Shown: positions 25,790-34,921, counted from the first letter of the stretch. The stretch is 64,000 nucleotides of DNA from Shinella lacus (GCF_010994755.1 NZ_WHSB02000011.1:62001-126000), one strand, 5' to 3'. Numbers and translations: made by a program. Notes: generated by a model not told the origin, from the sequence alone.

Positions 25790-25800
25790 GGTGTTGCTCC

Positions 25801-26844
25801 CTAGTTGTTATCGTCCTCGTCCGGGCCGGCCGGGAGGTTGTCCTTGATGAAGATGTCGAGGCGGATGCGCTCCTGCGCGGCAATCACCGGCAGGCCGTCC
25901 GCCTTGGCCCGCAACACGCGGATGGCGCTGCGCACCTCGTGGCCGGCATCCTGGTTGAGCACGGCGTCGATGATGCCGGTTTCGAGGGCTGCGCGGGTGT
26001 GCGCCGTCAGCTCGTGGGCGATGACGCAGAGATCCGTCCTGTCGGCGAGGGCCGCGACGAGGCCCTGGTTGCCGGCGCCGAGGCTGTAGATGCCGGCCAG
26101 ATCCGGCGTGGACGCGAGGCAGCCGGATACCAGCGACAGTGACAGTTTGGGATCGTCCTGCCCTTCCAGCACCGGCAGCACCGCGCGGCCGACCGGCATC
26201 TCCGCGATCGTGGCAAGGAAGCCATCGAGGCGTTCGCGGTGGTCGCGCACGCGCATAGAGCCGGCGAGTACGGCGACGGGGCCTGGACGGTTGCCGAGAA
26301 AACGGCCCATCAGGCTGCCGGCGGTGCGGCCGGCGGCGACGTTATCGACGCCGACGAAATGATCGCGGCCGGAATTTGCAAGATCGGAGACGAGCGTGAC
26401 GACAGGAACGCCGGCCGCATGCGCCCGGCCGATCGCCGCTGCAACCTCCGGCGCATCGACCGCAACGGCGGCGATGCCGGAGACCTGATCGGCGACTGCC
26501 CCATCGATCGCGGCGACCAGCGCCGCGGCATCGAAGGCCGGCACCGGCACGACGGAAAGCCGCGTGCGCTCGGCCGCCGAATGAAAGCCGGCGCGCCGAA
26601 CCTCCGCCTCTAGCCCGCGCATGAAGGGGTTGTCGCCGGCAGGTAGGATGAAGACGAGCGGGTAGACGCGGCTCTTCGCCAGGTTCGCCGCCGCCACGTC
26701 GCGCACATAGCCGAGCGTCGCAATCGCCGCCTCGACCTTGGCCTTCGTCACCCCGCGCACACCCGGCCGGTCGTTCAGAACGCGGTCAACCGTCGCAAGG
26801 CTGACGCCCGCCGTATCGGCAATATCGTGAACCGTGGGTCTCAT
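25801..26844 (-). CDS. LacI-family regulator of the xylose operon
   Basis: The 347-residue protein has a LacI DNA-binding domain at residues 1-60 (TVHDIADTAGVSLATVDRVL) and a ribose-binding-like effector domain (FILPAGDNPFMRGLEAEVRR, VGVDNVAAGRTAGSLMGRFL, VLAGSMRVRDHRERLDGF). It is the first gene of lacI-xylB-xylA, so it probably represses its own operon until xylose or a derivative binds. An operator-like palindrome lies 36 bp upstream. It replaces the ROK-type XylR found with xylAB in many other bacteria. Confidence 0.92.
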   Translation of the reverse strand: MRPTVHDIADTAGVSLATVDRVLNDRPGVRGVTKAKVEAAIATLGYVRDVAAANLAKSRVYPLVFILPAGDNPFMRGLEAEVRRAGFHSAAERTRLSVVPVPAFDAAALVAAIDGAVADQVSGIAAVAVDAPEVAAAIGRAHAAGVPVVTLVSDLANSGRDHFVGVDNVAAGRTAGSLMGRFLGNRPGPVAVLAGSMRVRDHRERLDGFLATIAEMPVGRAVLPVLEGQDDPKLSLSLVSGCLASTPDLAGIYSLGAGNQGLVAALADRTDLCVIAHELTAHTRAALETGIIDAVLNQDAGHEVRSAIRVLRAKADGLPVIAAQERIRLDIFIKDNLPAGPDEDDNN

Positions 26845-26863
26845 CTCTCCTCCGTGCCGAGAC

Positions 26864-26899
26864 CCTTTAGAGGAATTTTTGATGTACGTAAATCAGAAA
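26864..26899 (-). promoter_or_regulatory. Operator and promoter of the lacI-xylB-xylA operon
   Basis: A 24-bp imperfect palindrome (26876-26899, 20 of 24 positions symmetric) has the core TGATGTACGTAAATCA. On the minus strand TTTACG (26887-26892) and TAAAGG (26864-26869), 17 bp apart, could be the -35 and -10. The palindrome covers the -35 box. Confidence 0.6.
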
Positions 26900-26933
26900 T
26901 TTTCACGCGGTGGATTCGAGCGCATTTTTCACT

Positions 26934-28046
26934 TTAGAGGCGCTTGCTGAACGCGTGGGTGAAGACGACATCGCCCGGACTCTGTCCCGCATGGGCGAGC
27001 GCGACATCCATGACGGTGTCGGTGATGCGGACGAGCGCGAAGCCGCCGAGGAAGGTCGCGATGGGCTTGAAGATGTCATAGCCCTCGCGGTTGTAGATCA
27101 TCGGCGTCGGATGTTCATGACCGTGGAAGATGCCGACGACATTGTGGTTTTTCAGCGTGGCGATGAGACCGGCGCGCTCCTCGTCGCTCCACCAGTGCGC
27201 CGGGCCGGCGCCATGCGGATCGAAGGTCTTTGCCGCCGGGTCCCAATGCTCGGTGGAAAACTGATCCCAGCCGTAATGCTGGAAGAGCACGACCGGCCGG
27301 CCATCCGCGGCATAGGTGGAGAGGTCCTGCTGGAGCCAGGGCAGGCCGCTGATCGCGCCCTTCGTGTCGTCCCCGCCGAAACGCTGGAGCTGCACAAGAT
27401 GCAGCCCGCCCCAATCCCAGGAATAGTTGTCGGAATCGATATCGTAGTTCGTCACGGGCACCGGCGCCTTGTAGAACACGGTCGAGCGATGGTTCAGCTC
27501 GACATAGTCGCGCAGTTCGCGGCGATACCAGTCAAGATGCGGCGGCGCGCCATCCTGGTCGAGATCGTGATTGCCGAGGCCGTTATAGACGGGATAGTGC
27601 ACCCGGTCCGGGCCGGTGCCCTGCTGGTAGCGGCTGGCGAATTGCTGGAGCTGGCGCCCCTCGCCCGGCACCTTCACCTGCCCGCCGCCGTCATCCGTCA
27701 TGTCGCCGCCGAGCACGAGGCCGAGCGGCGTGGCGATGCGCGTGCCGGCGCTCGCAAGACCGGACGGCTTGCCGTCGATCTCCGCCGGCCAGACGAGACC
27801 GCCGACGGCGTTCACCGCCGCGACATGCCGGAGCAGCGCCGCATCCGTCTTGCCCTCATCCGCACAATTGGGGCTGAGGCTGTCGGCCGAGACGAGGCAG
27901 GCATGCACATCGCAGGAGAAGAGAAAGGTCGCATCCGTCGCCGGCCGCGGGGTTTGCGCAAGAAGAGGCATGCGGGGCAAGGCGAAGGACAGGCCGAGGC
28001 CGGCGGCCCCGGTCAGGAGATGGCGGCGGGTGGGCTGGAAGGGCAT
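26934..28046 (-). CDS. Tat-exported calcineurin-like metallophosphoesterase
   Basis: The 370-residue protein has a twin-arginine leader (TRRHLLTGAAGLGLSFALP, RR at residues 7-8). The binuclear metal motifs follow in order: FLFSCDVHA, LVLGGDMTDDG, VYNGLGNHDLD, LFQHYGWD and GIFHGHEHP. It is a periplasmic phosphoesterase or phosphatase whose substrate is unknown. A long insertion between the GNHD and second His motifs contains DSDNYSWDWGGLHLVQLQ, where many relatives of secreted phosphatases are aromatic-rich. It stands alone, divergent from the PhzF-like gene. Confidence 0.9.
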   Translation of the reverse strand: MPFQPTRRHLLTGAAGLGLSFALPRMPLLAQTPRPATDATFLFSCDVHACLVSADSLSPNCADEGKTDAALLRHVAAVNAVGGLVWPAEIDGKPSGLASAGTRIATPLGLVLGGDMTDDGGGQVKVPGEGRQLQQFASRYQQGTGPDRVHYPVYNGLGNHDLDQDGAPPHLDWYRRELRDYVELNHRSTVFYKAPVPVTNYDIDSDNYSWDWGGLHLVQLQRFGGDDTKGAISGLPWLQQDLSTYAADGRPVVLFQHYGWDQFSTEHWDPAAKTFDPHGAGPAHWWSDEERAGLIATLKNHNVVGIFHGHEHPTPMIYNREGYDIFKPIATFLGGFALVRITDTVMDVALAHAGQSPGDVVFTHAFSKRL

Positions 28047-28175
28047 GCGGATCTCCGGCGCAAACTGATCCCCCGCATTTTGAGGCAGGATGGCGCCGGC
28101 GTACAGAGGCCGAACGATGTAGCCTTGAGCGATGCCTTCCGACTTGTTACCACCAAGCTTTCAGGGAGGCGGATG

Positions 28176-29060
28176 ATGAAGCTGCGTTTTCACACGGTCG
28201 ATGTGTTCACCCGGACCCGGTTCGGCGGCAATCCGCTCGCCGTCGTGCTCGATGCCGATGGCCTGACCGGCGAAGAGATGCAGATGGTCGCCCGGGAGTT
28301 CAACTATTCCGAGACGAGCTTCGTGCTGCGCCCGAAAGACGGCCGGCATACGGCGCATGTGCGCATCTTCACGCCGACCGTCGAGGTGCCCTTCGCCGGC
28401 CATCCCAATGTCGGCACCGCCTATGTGCTGGCGGCAATGGAAGAGGCCGGACCGGTGGAGGAATTCGTCTTCGAGGAGGCGGCGGGGCTCGTGCGGGCGC
28501 AGATCCTGCGCGAAGACGGCGAGGTCGACCAGGTTCAATTGACCGCGCCGCAGCCGCTGTCCGTTGGGCGCAGCATCGCGCCCGAAAGCGTTGCCGCCTG
28601 CCTGTCGCTCTCGGAGGCGGATATCGCGCTCGGCCTGCACCAGCCCTGCATCGCCTCGGTCGGCCTGCCGTTCATCGTCGTCGAAATCGCCACGCGCGAG
28701 GCCCTGCAGCGCGCCAAGCCGGACCTCTCGGCCTTTTCCGCCATCCTGCCGGCGGATGGTGCCGATGCCATCTATCTTTACTGCCGGGAACGGCGGGAAG
28801 ACGACGGCACGGTGGATTTCACCGCCCGCATGTTCGCGCCCTTCGACGGCCTGCCGGAGGACCCCGCAACGGGAAGTGCCACGGCGGCAGCCTGCGCGCT
28901 GATCGCCAGCCTGGAGGGCGGCATGCCGCGGCGTTTCCAGGTGGCGCAGGGCATCGACATGCAGCGGCCGAGCCTGCTGTCCGTCGAGGTCGTCGACCGA
29001 CACACCGTCCGCATCGGCGGCGCCTGTGTGCCGGTGATGAGCGGGACGCTGAGCGTTTAG
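28176..29060 (+). CDS. PhzF family isomerase/epimerase
   Basis: The 294-residue protein has the two-lobed diaminopimelate-epimerase fold of PhzF. The general acid/base glutamate is E46 in REFNYSETSFV. Other family landmarks are FGGNPLAVV, TPTVEVPFAGHPNVGTAYV and the C-terminal FDGLPEDPATGSATAAACALI. Most PhzF relatives are not phenazine enzymes and their substrates are unknown; no other phenazine gene is present here. Of the two adjacent ATGs (28173, 28176) I use the second because GGAGG lies 6 nt upstream. The frame is open well upstream across the phosphoesterase gene, which I regard as non-coding. Confidence 0.9.
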   Translation: MKLRFHTVDVFTRTRFGGNPLAVVLDADGLTGEEMQMVAREFNYSETSFVLRPKDGRHTAHVRIFTPTVEVPFAGHPNVGTAYVLAAMEEAGPVEEFVFEEAAGLVRAQILREDGEVDQVQLTAPQPLSVGRSIAPESVAACLSLSEADIALGLHQPCIASVGLPFIVVEIATREALQRAKPDLSAFSAILPADGADAIYLYCRERREDDGTVDFTARMFAPFDGLPEDPATGSATAAACALIASLEGGMPRRFQVAQGIDMQRPSLLSVEVVDRHTVRIGGACVPVMSGTLSV

Positions 29061-29201
29061 GACCAATCGACATTCAGCCCAGGCCGTGCCGAAAATGGTG
29101 AGTTTCCGTGACCCGGAGCGCAGCGTACTTTCAGTACGTGAGCACCGGAAGCGCGGAAAATCGCTGTTTGCAGGCCGGCATGGGCTGAATGTCGATTGGT
29201 C
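29061..29201. repeat. MITE-like inverted-repeat element between convergent genes
   Basis: The ends are perfect 21-bp inverted repeats (GACCAATCGACATTCAGCCC plus one base at 29061-29081, and its complement at 29181-29201). The 99-bp interior is itself partly self-complementary, centred on CGTACTTTCAGTACG near 29124-29138. The element exactly fills the gap between the PhzF-like gene and the convergent MFS gene and could fold as one long hairpin. I see no coding capacity and no clear target-site duplication. Confidence 0.75.
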
Positions 29202-29207
29202 CGAGGC

Positions 29208-30803
29208 TCAGTGCCCGCCACCACCGCCGCCGCCGACGGCCTGGGGTTTCTTGATGATGAAGGCGCAAAACACGAGGGAGCCGAACAGCACCGTCAGCAG
29301 GACGAAGACATCCGCGAAGGACAGGATTGTTGCCTGCCGCTGCACGAGGCCGGCCATCTTCTGGATGGCGATGGTCGCGCCATCGAGGCCGTGTGACGTA
29401 TAGGTCGCCGCCATGTTGCGCATCTGGTCCATGGCTTCCGGATTGCCCCACTGCACATGCTCGGAGAGCCGGGCATAATGCTCCTGCTGGCGCTGGGTGA
29501 GGATCGTGTTGATGATCGCGAGCCCCACGGCACCGCCGAGGTTGCGCGTCAGGTTGAACACGCCGGAGGCGCCGCGAACCTTGTCCGGCGACAGCGTGCC
29601 GAGCGCCACATTGTTGATCGGCACCATGCAGATCATCAGGCCGAAACCACGCAGGATCTGCGGCACGAGCAACTCGTAGAAATCCCAGTCCACCGTGAGG
29701 CTGCTCATGATCCAGGTGCCGTAGGAGAAGCTCGCGAAACCGATCATCATCATGAACCGCGGGTCCATGCGGCTCGACAGCGCCCCGGCAATGGGCGCGG
29801 TGAAGAACATGGTGAGGCCGCTGACGAACATGGTCTCGCCGATCATCAGCGAATCATAGCCGCGGATGCGCCCGAGATAGAGCGGATAGATATAGGTGAG
29901 CCCGTAAAGGCCGATGCCCATGACGAAGGAAAAGAGCGAGCCGAAGGCGAAATTTCGGTTGGAAAAGGCACGCAGGTCCACCACCGGGAACTCGACCGAG
30001 AAGACCCGATAGAAGAAGATCAGCCCCCCGATCACCGAGGCGACGGCGCCCAGCACGATGTGCTCGTCGTTGAACCAGTCGTTGGCATTGCCCTCTTCGA
30101 GCACATATTCCAGCGCGCCGAGGAAGACGGCCATGGCGGCAAGGCCGAACCAGTCGAACTTCTTCATCAGCGAAAGCTGCGGCTTGTCGAAATCGATGAA
30201 ATTCCAGGTCACGATCGTCACGATGATGCCGGGAACGATGTTGACGAGGAACAGCCAGTGCCAGGAAAAGGCGTGGCTGAGATAACCGCCGACCGTCGGG
30301 CCGATCGTCGGCGCGAGCGTTGCGACGAGGCCGATCATCGGCGAGACGACGGAGCGCTTGGACGGCGGGAAGATCGTGAAGGCGGCCGCGAAGACCGAGG
30401 GGATCATGCCGCCGCCGATGAAACCCTGGATGGCGCGGTAGACGATCATCTGGTCGATGTTCGTCGCGGTGGCGGCGAGCGCGCTTGCGGCGGTGAAGCC
30501 TGCGGCAGACACGGCAAACAGCACGCGGGTCGAGACGATGCGCGCGAGCGTGCCCGACAGCGGGATCATGATGACCTCCGCGATCAGGTAGGAGGTCTGC
30601 ACCCAGCCGATCTCATCCGTGCCCGCGCTCAGGCCCGCCTGGATTTCGGCAAGCGAGGCGGAGACGATCTGGATGTCGAGGATCGACATGAACATGCCGA
30701 AGACCATCGCGAAGAACGCGATGACGCGGCGGACGGGAACCTTGTCGGATTGGGCGGGCGCCGCCGCAATCGCACCGGCTGTCGGTTGAGCGGTCGCGGC
30801 CAT
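29208..30803 (-). CDS. DHA2-family multidrug efflux transporter (EmrB-like)
   Basis: The 531-residue protein has 14 predicted membrane helices. Major-facilitator motifs are visible: QTSYLIAEVIMIPLSGTLAR near the second helix, the antiporter motif C region LAPTIGPTVGGYLSHAFSW, and VRGASGVFNLTRNLGGAVG later. It would export drugs or toxic organics with H+ exchange, together with the adaptor encoded 27 bp upstream. An odd feature is the glycine-rich C-terminal tail (QAVGGGGGGGH). The pair is controlled by the divergent TetR gene. Confidence 0.93.
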   Translation of the reverse strand: MAATAQPTAGAIAAAPAQSDKVPVRRVIAFFAMVFGMFMSILDIQIVSASLAEIQAGLSAGTDEIGWVQTSYLIAEVIMIPLSGTLARIVSTRVLFAVSAAGFTAASALAATATNIDQMIVYRAIQGFIGGGMIPSVFAAAFTIFPPSKRSVVSPMIGLVATLAPTIGPTVGGYLSHAFSWHWLFLVNIVPGIIVTIVTWNFIDFDKPQLSLMKKFDWFGLAAMAVFLGALEYVLEEGNANDWFNDEHIVLGAVASVIGGLIFFYRVFSVEFPVVDLRAFSNRNFAFGSLFSFVMGIGLYGLTYIYPLYLGRIRGYDSLMIGETMFVSGLTMFFTAPIAGALSSRMDPRFMMMIGFASFSYGTWIMSSLTVDWDFYELLVPQILRGFGLMICMVPINNVALGTLSPDKVRGASGVFNLTRNLGGAVGLAIINTILTQRQQEHYARLSEHVQWGNPEAMDQMRNMAATYTSHGLDGATIAIQKMAGLVQRQATILSFADVFVLLTVLFGSLVFCAFIIKKPQAVGGGGGGGH

Positions 30804-30830
30804 GGCCCGCGCTCCTTTGCTGGATGAAGC

Positions 30831-32033
30831 CTATTCGGCCTTCGCGGCGACCGCCGTCGAAGTCGGCGCCGTGCGGCTGTCGACGTCGACGACCACGCTC
30901 AGGCCCGCCCTGAGCTTGCCCGTGTCCAGCGCCTCCTTGGGGATGGCGATGCGGACGGGCACGCGCTGCGTGACCTTGGTGAAGTTGCCCGTGGCGTTTT
31001 CCGCCGGCAGCAGCGAGAAGACGGAGCCGGAGGCCGGTGCAATCGAATCCACGGTGCCGAGAATGTCGTCGTCCTCATAGGCGTCGACATGCAGGTGCAC
31101 CTTGGAGCCCGGCACGAGATGGGCGATCTGCGTTTCCTTGAAATTCGCCTCGACATAGAGGTCGCGCACCGGAACGAGTGCTGCAAGCCGCTGGCCGGCC
31201 GAAACGAGATCGCCCACCTGAACCGCGATATTGCCGACGACGCCGTCATAGGGCGCCTTGAGCACGGTGAAGCCGAGGTCGCGCTCCGCCTTGTCGCGGG
31301 CGAGTTCCAGCGAGCGGACTTCGCTTTCGGATTCGTTGCGCTGCGCCTGGAGCACGGCGATGCTCGCTTTCGCGGCAACGATATTGGCATCCGCGCCGAC
31401 GAGATTGGCCTTCGCCTGGTCGAGCGCGACGGTGGCGCTGTCGAGCGAGGCGGTGGTGCCGACCGCCTTTGCGTTCAGCTCCTTGGCGCGATTTTCGGCG
31501 ACTTCGGCACCGCTGAGCGCTGCCTGGTAGGCCGTCTTCTGGGCCTCCGCCTGGGCAAGGCTCGCCTTGGCGCCCTCGATCTGCGCGTCGATGCGGTCGA
31601 GCGCCAGCTTCTGCGTCGCGATCTGGGCTTCGGCCTGCTCCTTGGCAAGGCGATAGTCGCCGTTGTCGAGCGTCACCAGCGGGTCGCCGGCCTTGACGGC
31701 CTGGTTGGCGACGACGTTCACGACCTCGACATAACCGGAGACCTTCGGGGAAATGGAGGCGATGTCGCCCTCGATATAGGCGTCGTCCGTCGAGATCATG
31801 AAGCGGCCGTTCGTCCACCATTCGTGACCGTACCAGCTACCGGCGGCGACGAGCACGAGGCCGAGGAGCGGCAGCACGAAACGGCGGCTACTCTTTTTCT
31901 TCTCGGGCTGGGCAACGGTGGCGGCAGGCGCCGCTTCGGCCGTCGTCACCGGCCGCGCCTCTGCGGTTTCGGCCTGGAAATCATCATTGACCGGACGAAC
32001 CTTCGCCGTGCCGGCGCCATGGGTAGTCGACAT
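30831..32033 (-). CDS. HlyD/EmrA-family efflux adaptor
   Basis: The 400-residue membrane fusion protein has a proline- and alanine-rich cytoplasmic N-terminus, one membrane helix (about 52-70, FVLPLLGLVLVAAGSW), then a barrel-sandwich (ISTDDAYIEGDIASISPKV), a long alpha-helical hairpin rich in Ala/Glu/Lys (about 120-250), and a second lipoyl half (FTVLKAPYDGVVGNIAVQVG). It links the EmrB-like transporter to an outer-membrane channel encoded elsewhere. It is the first gene of the two-gene operon and is divergent from TetR. Confidence 0.93.
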   Translation of the reverse strand: MSTTHGAGTAKVRPVNDDFQAETAEARPVTTAEAAPAATVAQPEKKKSSRRFVLPLLGLVLVAAGSWYGHEWWTNGRFMISTDDAYIEGDIASISPKVSGYVEVVNVVANQAVKAGDPLVTLDNGDYRLAKEQAEAQIATQKLALDRIDAQIEGAKASLAQAEAQKTAYQAALSGAEVAENRAKELNAKAVGTTASLDSATVALDQAKANLVGADANIVAAKASIAVLQAQRNESESEVRSLELARDKAERDLGFTVLKAPYDGVVGNIAVQVGDLVSAGQRLAALVPVRDLYVEANFKETQIAHLVPGSKVHLHVDAYEDDDILGTVDSIAPASGSVFSLLPAENATGNFTKVTQRVPVRIAIPKEALDTGKLRAGLSVVVDVDSRTAPTSTAVAAKAE

Positions 32034-32070
32034 GGACGTGCCACCATCTCTGGGATAAAAATTCCGAACT

Positions 32071-32143
32071 GAACCGTTCGGTTCGATTTGACATAGTCTT
32101 CTTTCTCGCGCATATCAAGAGGAAATCGAACCACGCGGTTCGA
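32071..32143. promoter_or_regulatory. Twin TetR operators around the divergent efflux/TetR promoters
   Basis: GAACCGTTCGGTTC (32071-32084) and GAACCACGCGGTTC (32130-32143) share GAACC-N4-GGTTC and are 59 bp apart centre to centre. TTGACA (32088-32093) lies between them on the plus strand. The best -10-like hexamers on either strand are 18-19 bp from their -35 boxes, so the promoters are not exactly placed, but both must lie between or over these operators. Confidence 0.75.
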
Positions 32144-32180
32144 AATAGTTTACACCAGGTTGCGAGCACGGAAAACGGAG

Positions 32181-32840
32181 ATGCAGACGACGGAAGAAAA
32201 ACTGGCCGCCCCGCAGACGGGCCGCCGCGTCGCCGGCGAGGACCCCGCCAAGCGCGAGCAGATCCTCGACGGGGCGAAACGCGTGTTCATGGAACAGGGT
32301 TTCGAAGCCGCCAGCATGAACGACATCACGCGCGCGGCCGGCGTCTCGAAGGGCACGATCTACGTCTATTTCGAGAACAAGGAAGACCTGTTCGGCGACA
32401 TGATCGAGCGCGAGCGCCGCAAGCTCACGGAAACCGTGCGCCATGCGCTGGACAGCGACCAGCCGCTCGACAAGGCGCTGCACGATTTCGGCATGCTCTT
32501 CGCCACCCATATGACGGCGGACCAGACGATCCGCGCCATGCGCATGGTGATCGCGGCCAACCATCGCCTGCCGAAACTCTGTAGCCGCTTCTTTTCCGCC
32601 TCGGCGATCAATCCGGTCTCCGTGCTGCAGGATTATCTCGACCGGCAGGTCGCCGCCGGCATCGTCGTATCGGACGACACCGCGCAGGCCGCCAAGCAGT
32701 TCATCGAGCTCACCACCGTCGGCCTCTTCAAGCCGCGCATCTTCGGCTCCATGGAAGACGTGCCGCCGCGGGCCACAATCGAGAAGAACGTCGCCTCGGC
32801 CATCCGGGTTTTCCTCGCCGCCTACGGCGCGAAGGCCTAA
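32181..32840 (+). CDS. TetR-family repressor of the efflux operon
   Basis: The 219-residue protein has an N-terminal TetR helix-turn-helix (about residues 25-70: [46 protein letters not shown]). The all-helical ligand domain follows, with a C-terminal region similar to TetR_C proteins that regulate multidrug pumps. I use ATG 32181, with GGAAAA about 6 nt upstream and a GGAG directly adjacent; a TTG at 32160 is an alternative. It is divergent from the EmrA/EmrB-type genes and both sides carry the same GAACC-N4-GGTTC operator. Confidence 0.92.
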   Translation: MQTTEEKLAAPQTGRRVAGEDPAKREQILDGAKRVFMEQGFEAASMNDITRAAGVSKGTIYVYFENKEDLFGDMIERERRKLTETVRHALDSDQPLDKALHDFGMLFATHMTADQTIRAMRMVIAANHRLPKLCSRFFSASAINPVSVLQDYLDRQVAAGIVVSDDTAQAAKQFIELTTVGLFKPRIFGSMEDVPPRATIEKNVASAIRVFLAAYGAKA

Positions 32841-32913
32841 AAGCGCAACCGCGATCAAGTGACGAGCCCCGGGGGACGCCATAAGATGGCTGTCCATGAG
32901 GAGCGACACGTCC

Positions 32914-33768
32914 ATGCATCCCGTTGCCAAGGCCATCTGGTTCATCGAAAGCCATTTCGGCCGCGCCATCGCGCTCTCCGAAATCGCCGCGATGGCCGGC
33001 ATGTCGCGCCACCACCTGTCGCGGCGCTTCGGCGAGATGACCGGCCAGAACCTCAACCGCTATCTGCGCGCCCGCCGCCTTTCGGAGGCGGCCCGGCAGC
33101 TTGCCGCGGGTGCGGAGGATATCCTGGCGGTGGCGCTCGATGCCGGCTACGGCTCCCATGAGGCATTCACCCGCGCCTTTCGCGAGGAATTCGGCCTGAC
33201 GCCGGAAGCCCTGCGTGCGAAGGGCGACCTCGCCGGCCTCACGCTTCAGGAGCCCATCCGCATGTCCGCCATCGAAAAGACCGACCTTCCCACCCCGCGC
33301 ATCGAAACGCTGGATGCCTTCACCATCACCGGCCTCGCCGCCGATTTCGCGCCCGGCAAGGCCGCCGGCATTCCGGCCCTCTGGCAGAAGTTCAACGACT
33401 ATTTCGGCCACATACCCGGCCAGGTCGACAAGACCGCGTATGGGCTCTGCACCATGCTGGGAGATGGCAAGGCCGGCTTCCGCTACCTCGCTGGTGCGCG
33501 CGTCTCTACGGGCGACGACCTGCCGGCGGAATTCGAGACGGTCACGCTACCGGCGCAGGCCTGGGCGATCTTCCTGCACCAGGGCCATGTCAACGGCATT
33601 CCGGCGACGGTCGACGCCGCCTTCCGCACCTGGCTGCCGGCTTCCGGCCGCACGGTGGGCGCGTTTCCGGACGTGCTCGAATTCTACGGCGAGGATTTCG
33701 ACCCGGAAACCGGGCTCGGACGGGTGGAAATCTGGCTTCCGCTCGCCGATCGGATGACGAATCCGTGA
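32914..33768 (+). CDS. AraC-family regulator with GyrI-like ligand-binding domain
   Basis: The 284-residue protein has an N-terminal double helix-turn-helix of the AraC type (about 5-105: AKAIWFIESHFGRAIALSEI, MAGMSRHHLSRRF, DAGYGSHEAFTRAFREEFG). A GyrI-like domain follows (about 125-284) ending with DVLEFYGEDFDPETGLGRVEIWLPL. This is the Rob/SoxS-like arrangement that senses amphipathic or cationic compounds. I choose ATG 32914 with GAGGAG upstream; ATG 32896 is in frame but has no site. It lies 73 bp after the TetR gene in the same direction and may be co-transcribed with it. The targets are unknown. Confidence 0.88.
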   Translation: MHPVAKAIWFIESHFGRAIALSEIAAMAGMSRHHLSRRFGEMTGQNLNRYLRARRLSEAARQLAAGAEDILAVALDAGYGSHEAFTRAFREEFGLTPEALRAKGDLAGLTLQEPIRMSAIEKTDLPTPRIETLDAFTITGLAADFAPGKAAGIPALWQKFNDYFGHIPGQVDKTAYGLCTMLGDGKAGFRYLAGARVSTGDDLPAEFETVTLPAQAWAIFLHQGHVNGIPATVDAAFRTWLPASGRTVGAFPDVLEFYGEDFDPETGLGRVEIWLPLADRMTNP

Positions 33769-33866
33769 AATCCGCACAGAGCGCGGCCGGCCTGCTTGCC
33801 AGCGGTTGAAATCTGCATAAATACGGGAGGCCATTCTCAAAACGTATTCATGGAGAGGAAGACCGG

Positions 33867-34619
33867 ATGGACAGTATTCTTGCACTCATGCAAGACCCGG
33901 CCGCCTGGATTGCGCTCATCACGCTGATTGTGATGGAAGTCGTTCTCGGCATCGACAACCTTATCTTCATCTCGATCCTGACGAACAAGCTGCCGCCTGA
34001 ACATCGGGTTCAGGCGCGGCGCATCGGCATCGGGCTCGCACTGATCATGCGTCTCGGGCTGCTCGGCACCATCGCCTGGATCGTCCAGCTCACCACCCCG
34101 GTCTTCGAGGCCTTCGGCCACGGATTCTCGTGGAAGGACATGATCCTGATTGCCGGTGGCCTCTTCCTCGTCTGGAAGGCGACGAAGGAGATCCACCACA
34201 ATGTCGACCCCGTCGACCACAAGGAAGACATGGTTGGCGGCACGGTCACCTCGTCGTTTTCAGCGGCGATCGGCCAGATTCTGCTGCTCGACCTCGTTTT
34301 CTCGGTCGACAGCATCATCACCGCCGTCGGCATGACGCCGCATCTGCCGATCATGGTGGTTGCCGTCGTCGTCGCCGTCGCGGTCATGCTGCTGGCCGCC
34401 AACCCGCTCGCCAACTTCATCGAGAAGAACCCGACTATCGTCATGCTGGCGCTCGCTTTCCTCCTGATGATCGGCACGACGCTGATTGCCGAAGGCATGG
34501 GCTTCCACGTACCGAAGGGCTACGTCTACGCCGCCATGACCTTCTCGGCCCTCGTCGAGATCCTGAACATGGTTTCGCGGCGCGCGCGCCAGAAGAAACA
34601 GGGCACCACCACCCACTGA
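33867..34619 (+). CDS. TerC-family integral membrane protein
   Basis: The 250-residue protein has about seven membrane helices. TerC landmarks include [20 protein letters not shown] near the N-terminus (acidic Glu/Asp within the membrane), [20 protein letters not shown], and the second repeat [21 protein letters not shown]. Characterised TerC relatives export Mn(II) or metallate secreted enzymes; older annotations call them tellurium-resistance proteins. The short 98-bp upstream gap holds no yybP-ykoY-like riboswitch that I can see. GAGAGGAAG precedes the ATG. The gene ends at a strong terminator. Confidence 0.9.
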   Translation: MDSILALMQDPAAWIALITLIVMEVVLGIDNLIFISILTNKLPPEHRVQARRIGIGLALIMRLGLLGTIAWIVQLTTPVFEAFGHGFSWKDMILIAGGLFLVWKATKEIHHNVDPVDHKEDMVGGTVTSSFSAAIGQILLLDLVFSVDSIITAVGMTPHLPIMVVAVVVAVAVMLLAANPLANFIEKNPTIVMLALAFLLMIGTTLIAEGMGFHVPKGYVYAAMTFSALVEILNMVSRRARQKKQGTTTH

Positions 34620-34625
34620 AGACAA

Positions 34626-34657
34626 AACCGGCGGGACAATCATCCCGCCGGTTCTTT
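34626..34657 (+). terminator. Rho-independent terminator after TerC gene
   Basis: A perfect 11-bp stem AACCGGCGGGA / TCCCGCCGGTT with a 6-nt loop is followed by CTTTGTTG. It begins 7 bp past the stop codon. Confidence 0.85.
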
Positions 34658-34800
34658 GTTGAATTGTATCGAAGACGGGACGGACGGGTTGGGAGCTCGT
34701 CTGCCGTTTCGTTGGCCACGGGAAGAAACCGGAAAAATCCCCGTGTTCTCCATCCCCGCCGCGTCCGGTTGACACGGCCCGCCTTCTCCTGGAAAAGCGT

Positions 34801-34828
34801 TTGATCGGCGGCATTGTTCCACTAAAAT
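34801..34828 (+). promoter_or_regulatory. Predicted promoter of the SLC13-type transporter gene
   Basis: TTGATC (34801-34806), a 16-bp spacer and TAAAAT (34823-34828) precede the gene by 93 bp. The rest of the 264-bp gap after the terminator shows nothing recognisable. Confidence 0.45.
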
Positions 34829-34921
34829 TGATGAATGGTTTTCGTCGTTTAATGGTGGAACCGAAAAGGCCCTGACCGAATTCATGTCGAGCATCGTCCT
34901 GCCGCACGGGCCATTAACAGT

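Noticed and set aside
26910-29060. 716-codon frame extending the PhzF-like gene upstream
   Set aside because: The extra part is antisense to the Tat-exported phosphoesterase, whose metal motifs are clear. A good ribosome site marks the start at 28176.
28176-29060. Phenazine biosynthesis gene
   Set aside because: The PhzF fold is widespread with other functions, and no other phenazine gene is present.
33769-33866. yybP-ykoY (Mn) riboswitch upstream of the TerC gene
   Set aside because: The 98-bp gap is too short for the usual element with promoter and shows no matching conserved loops.
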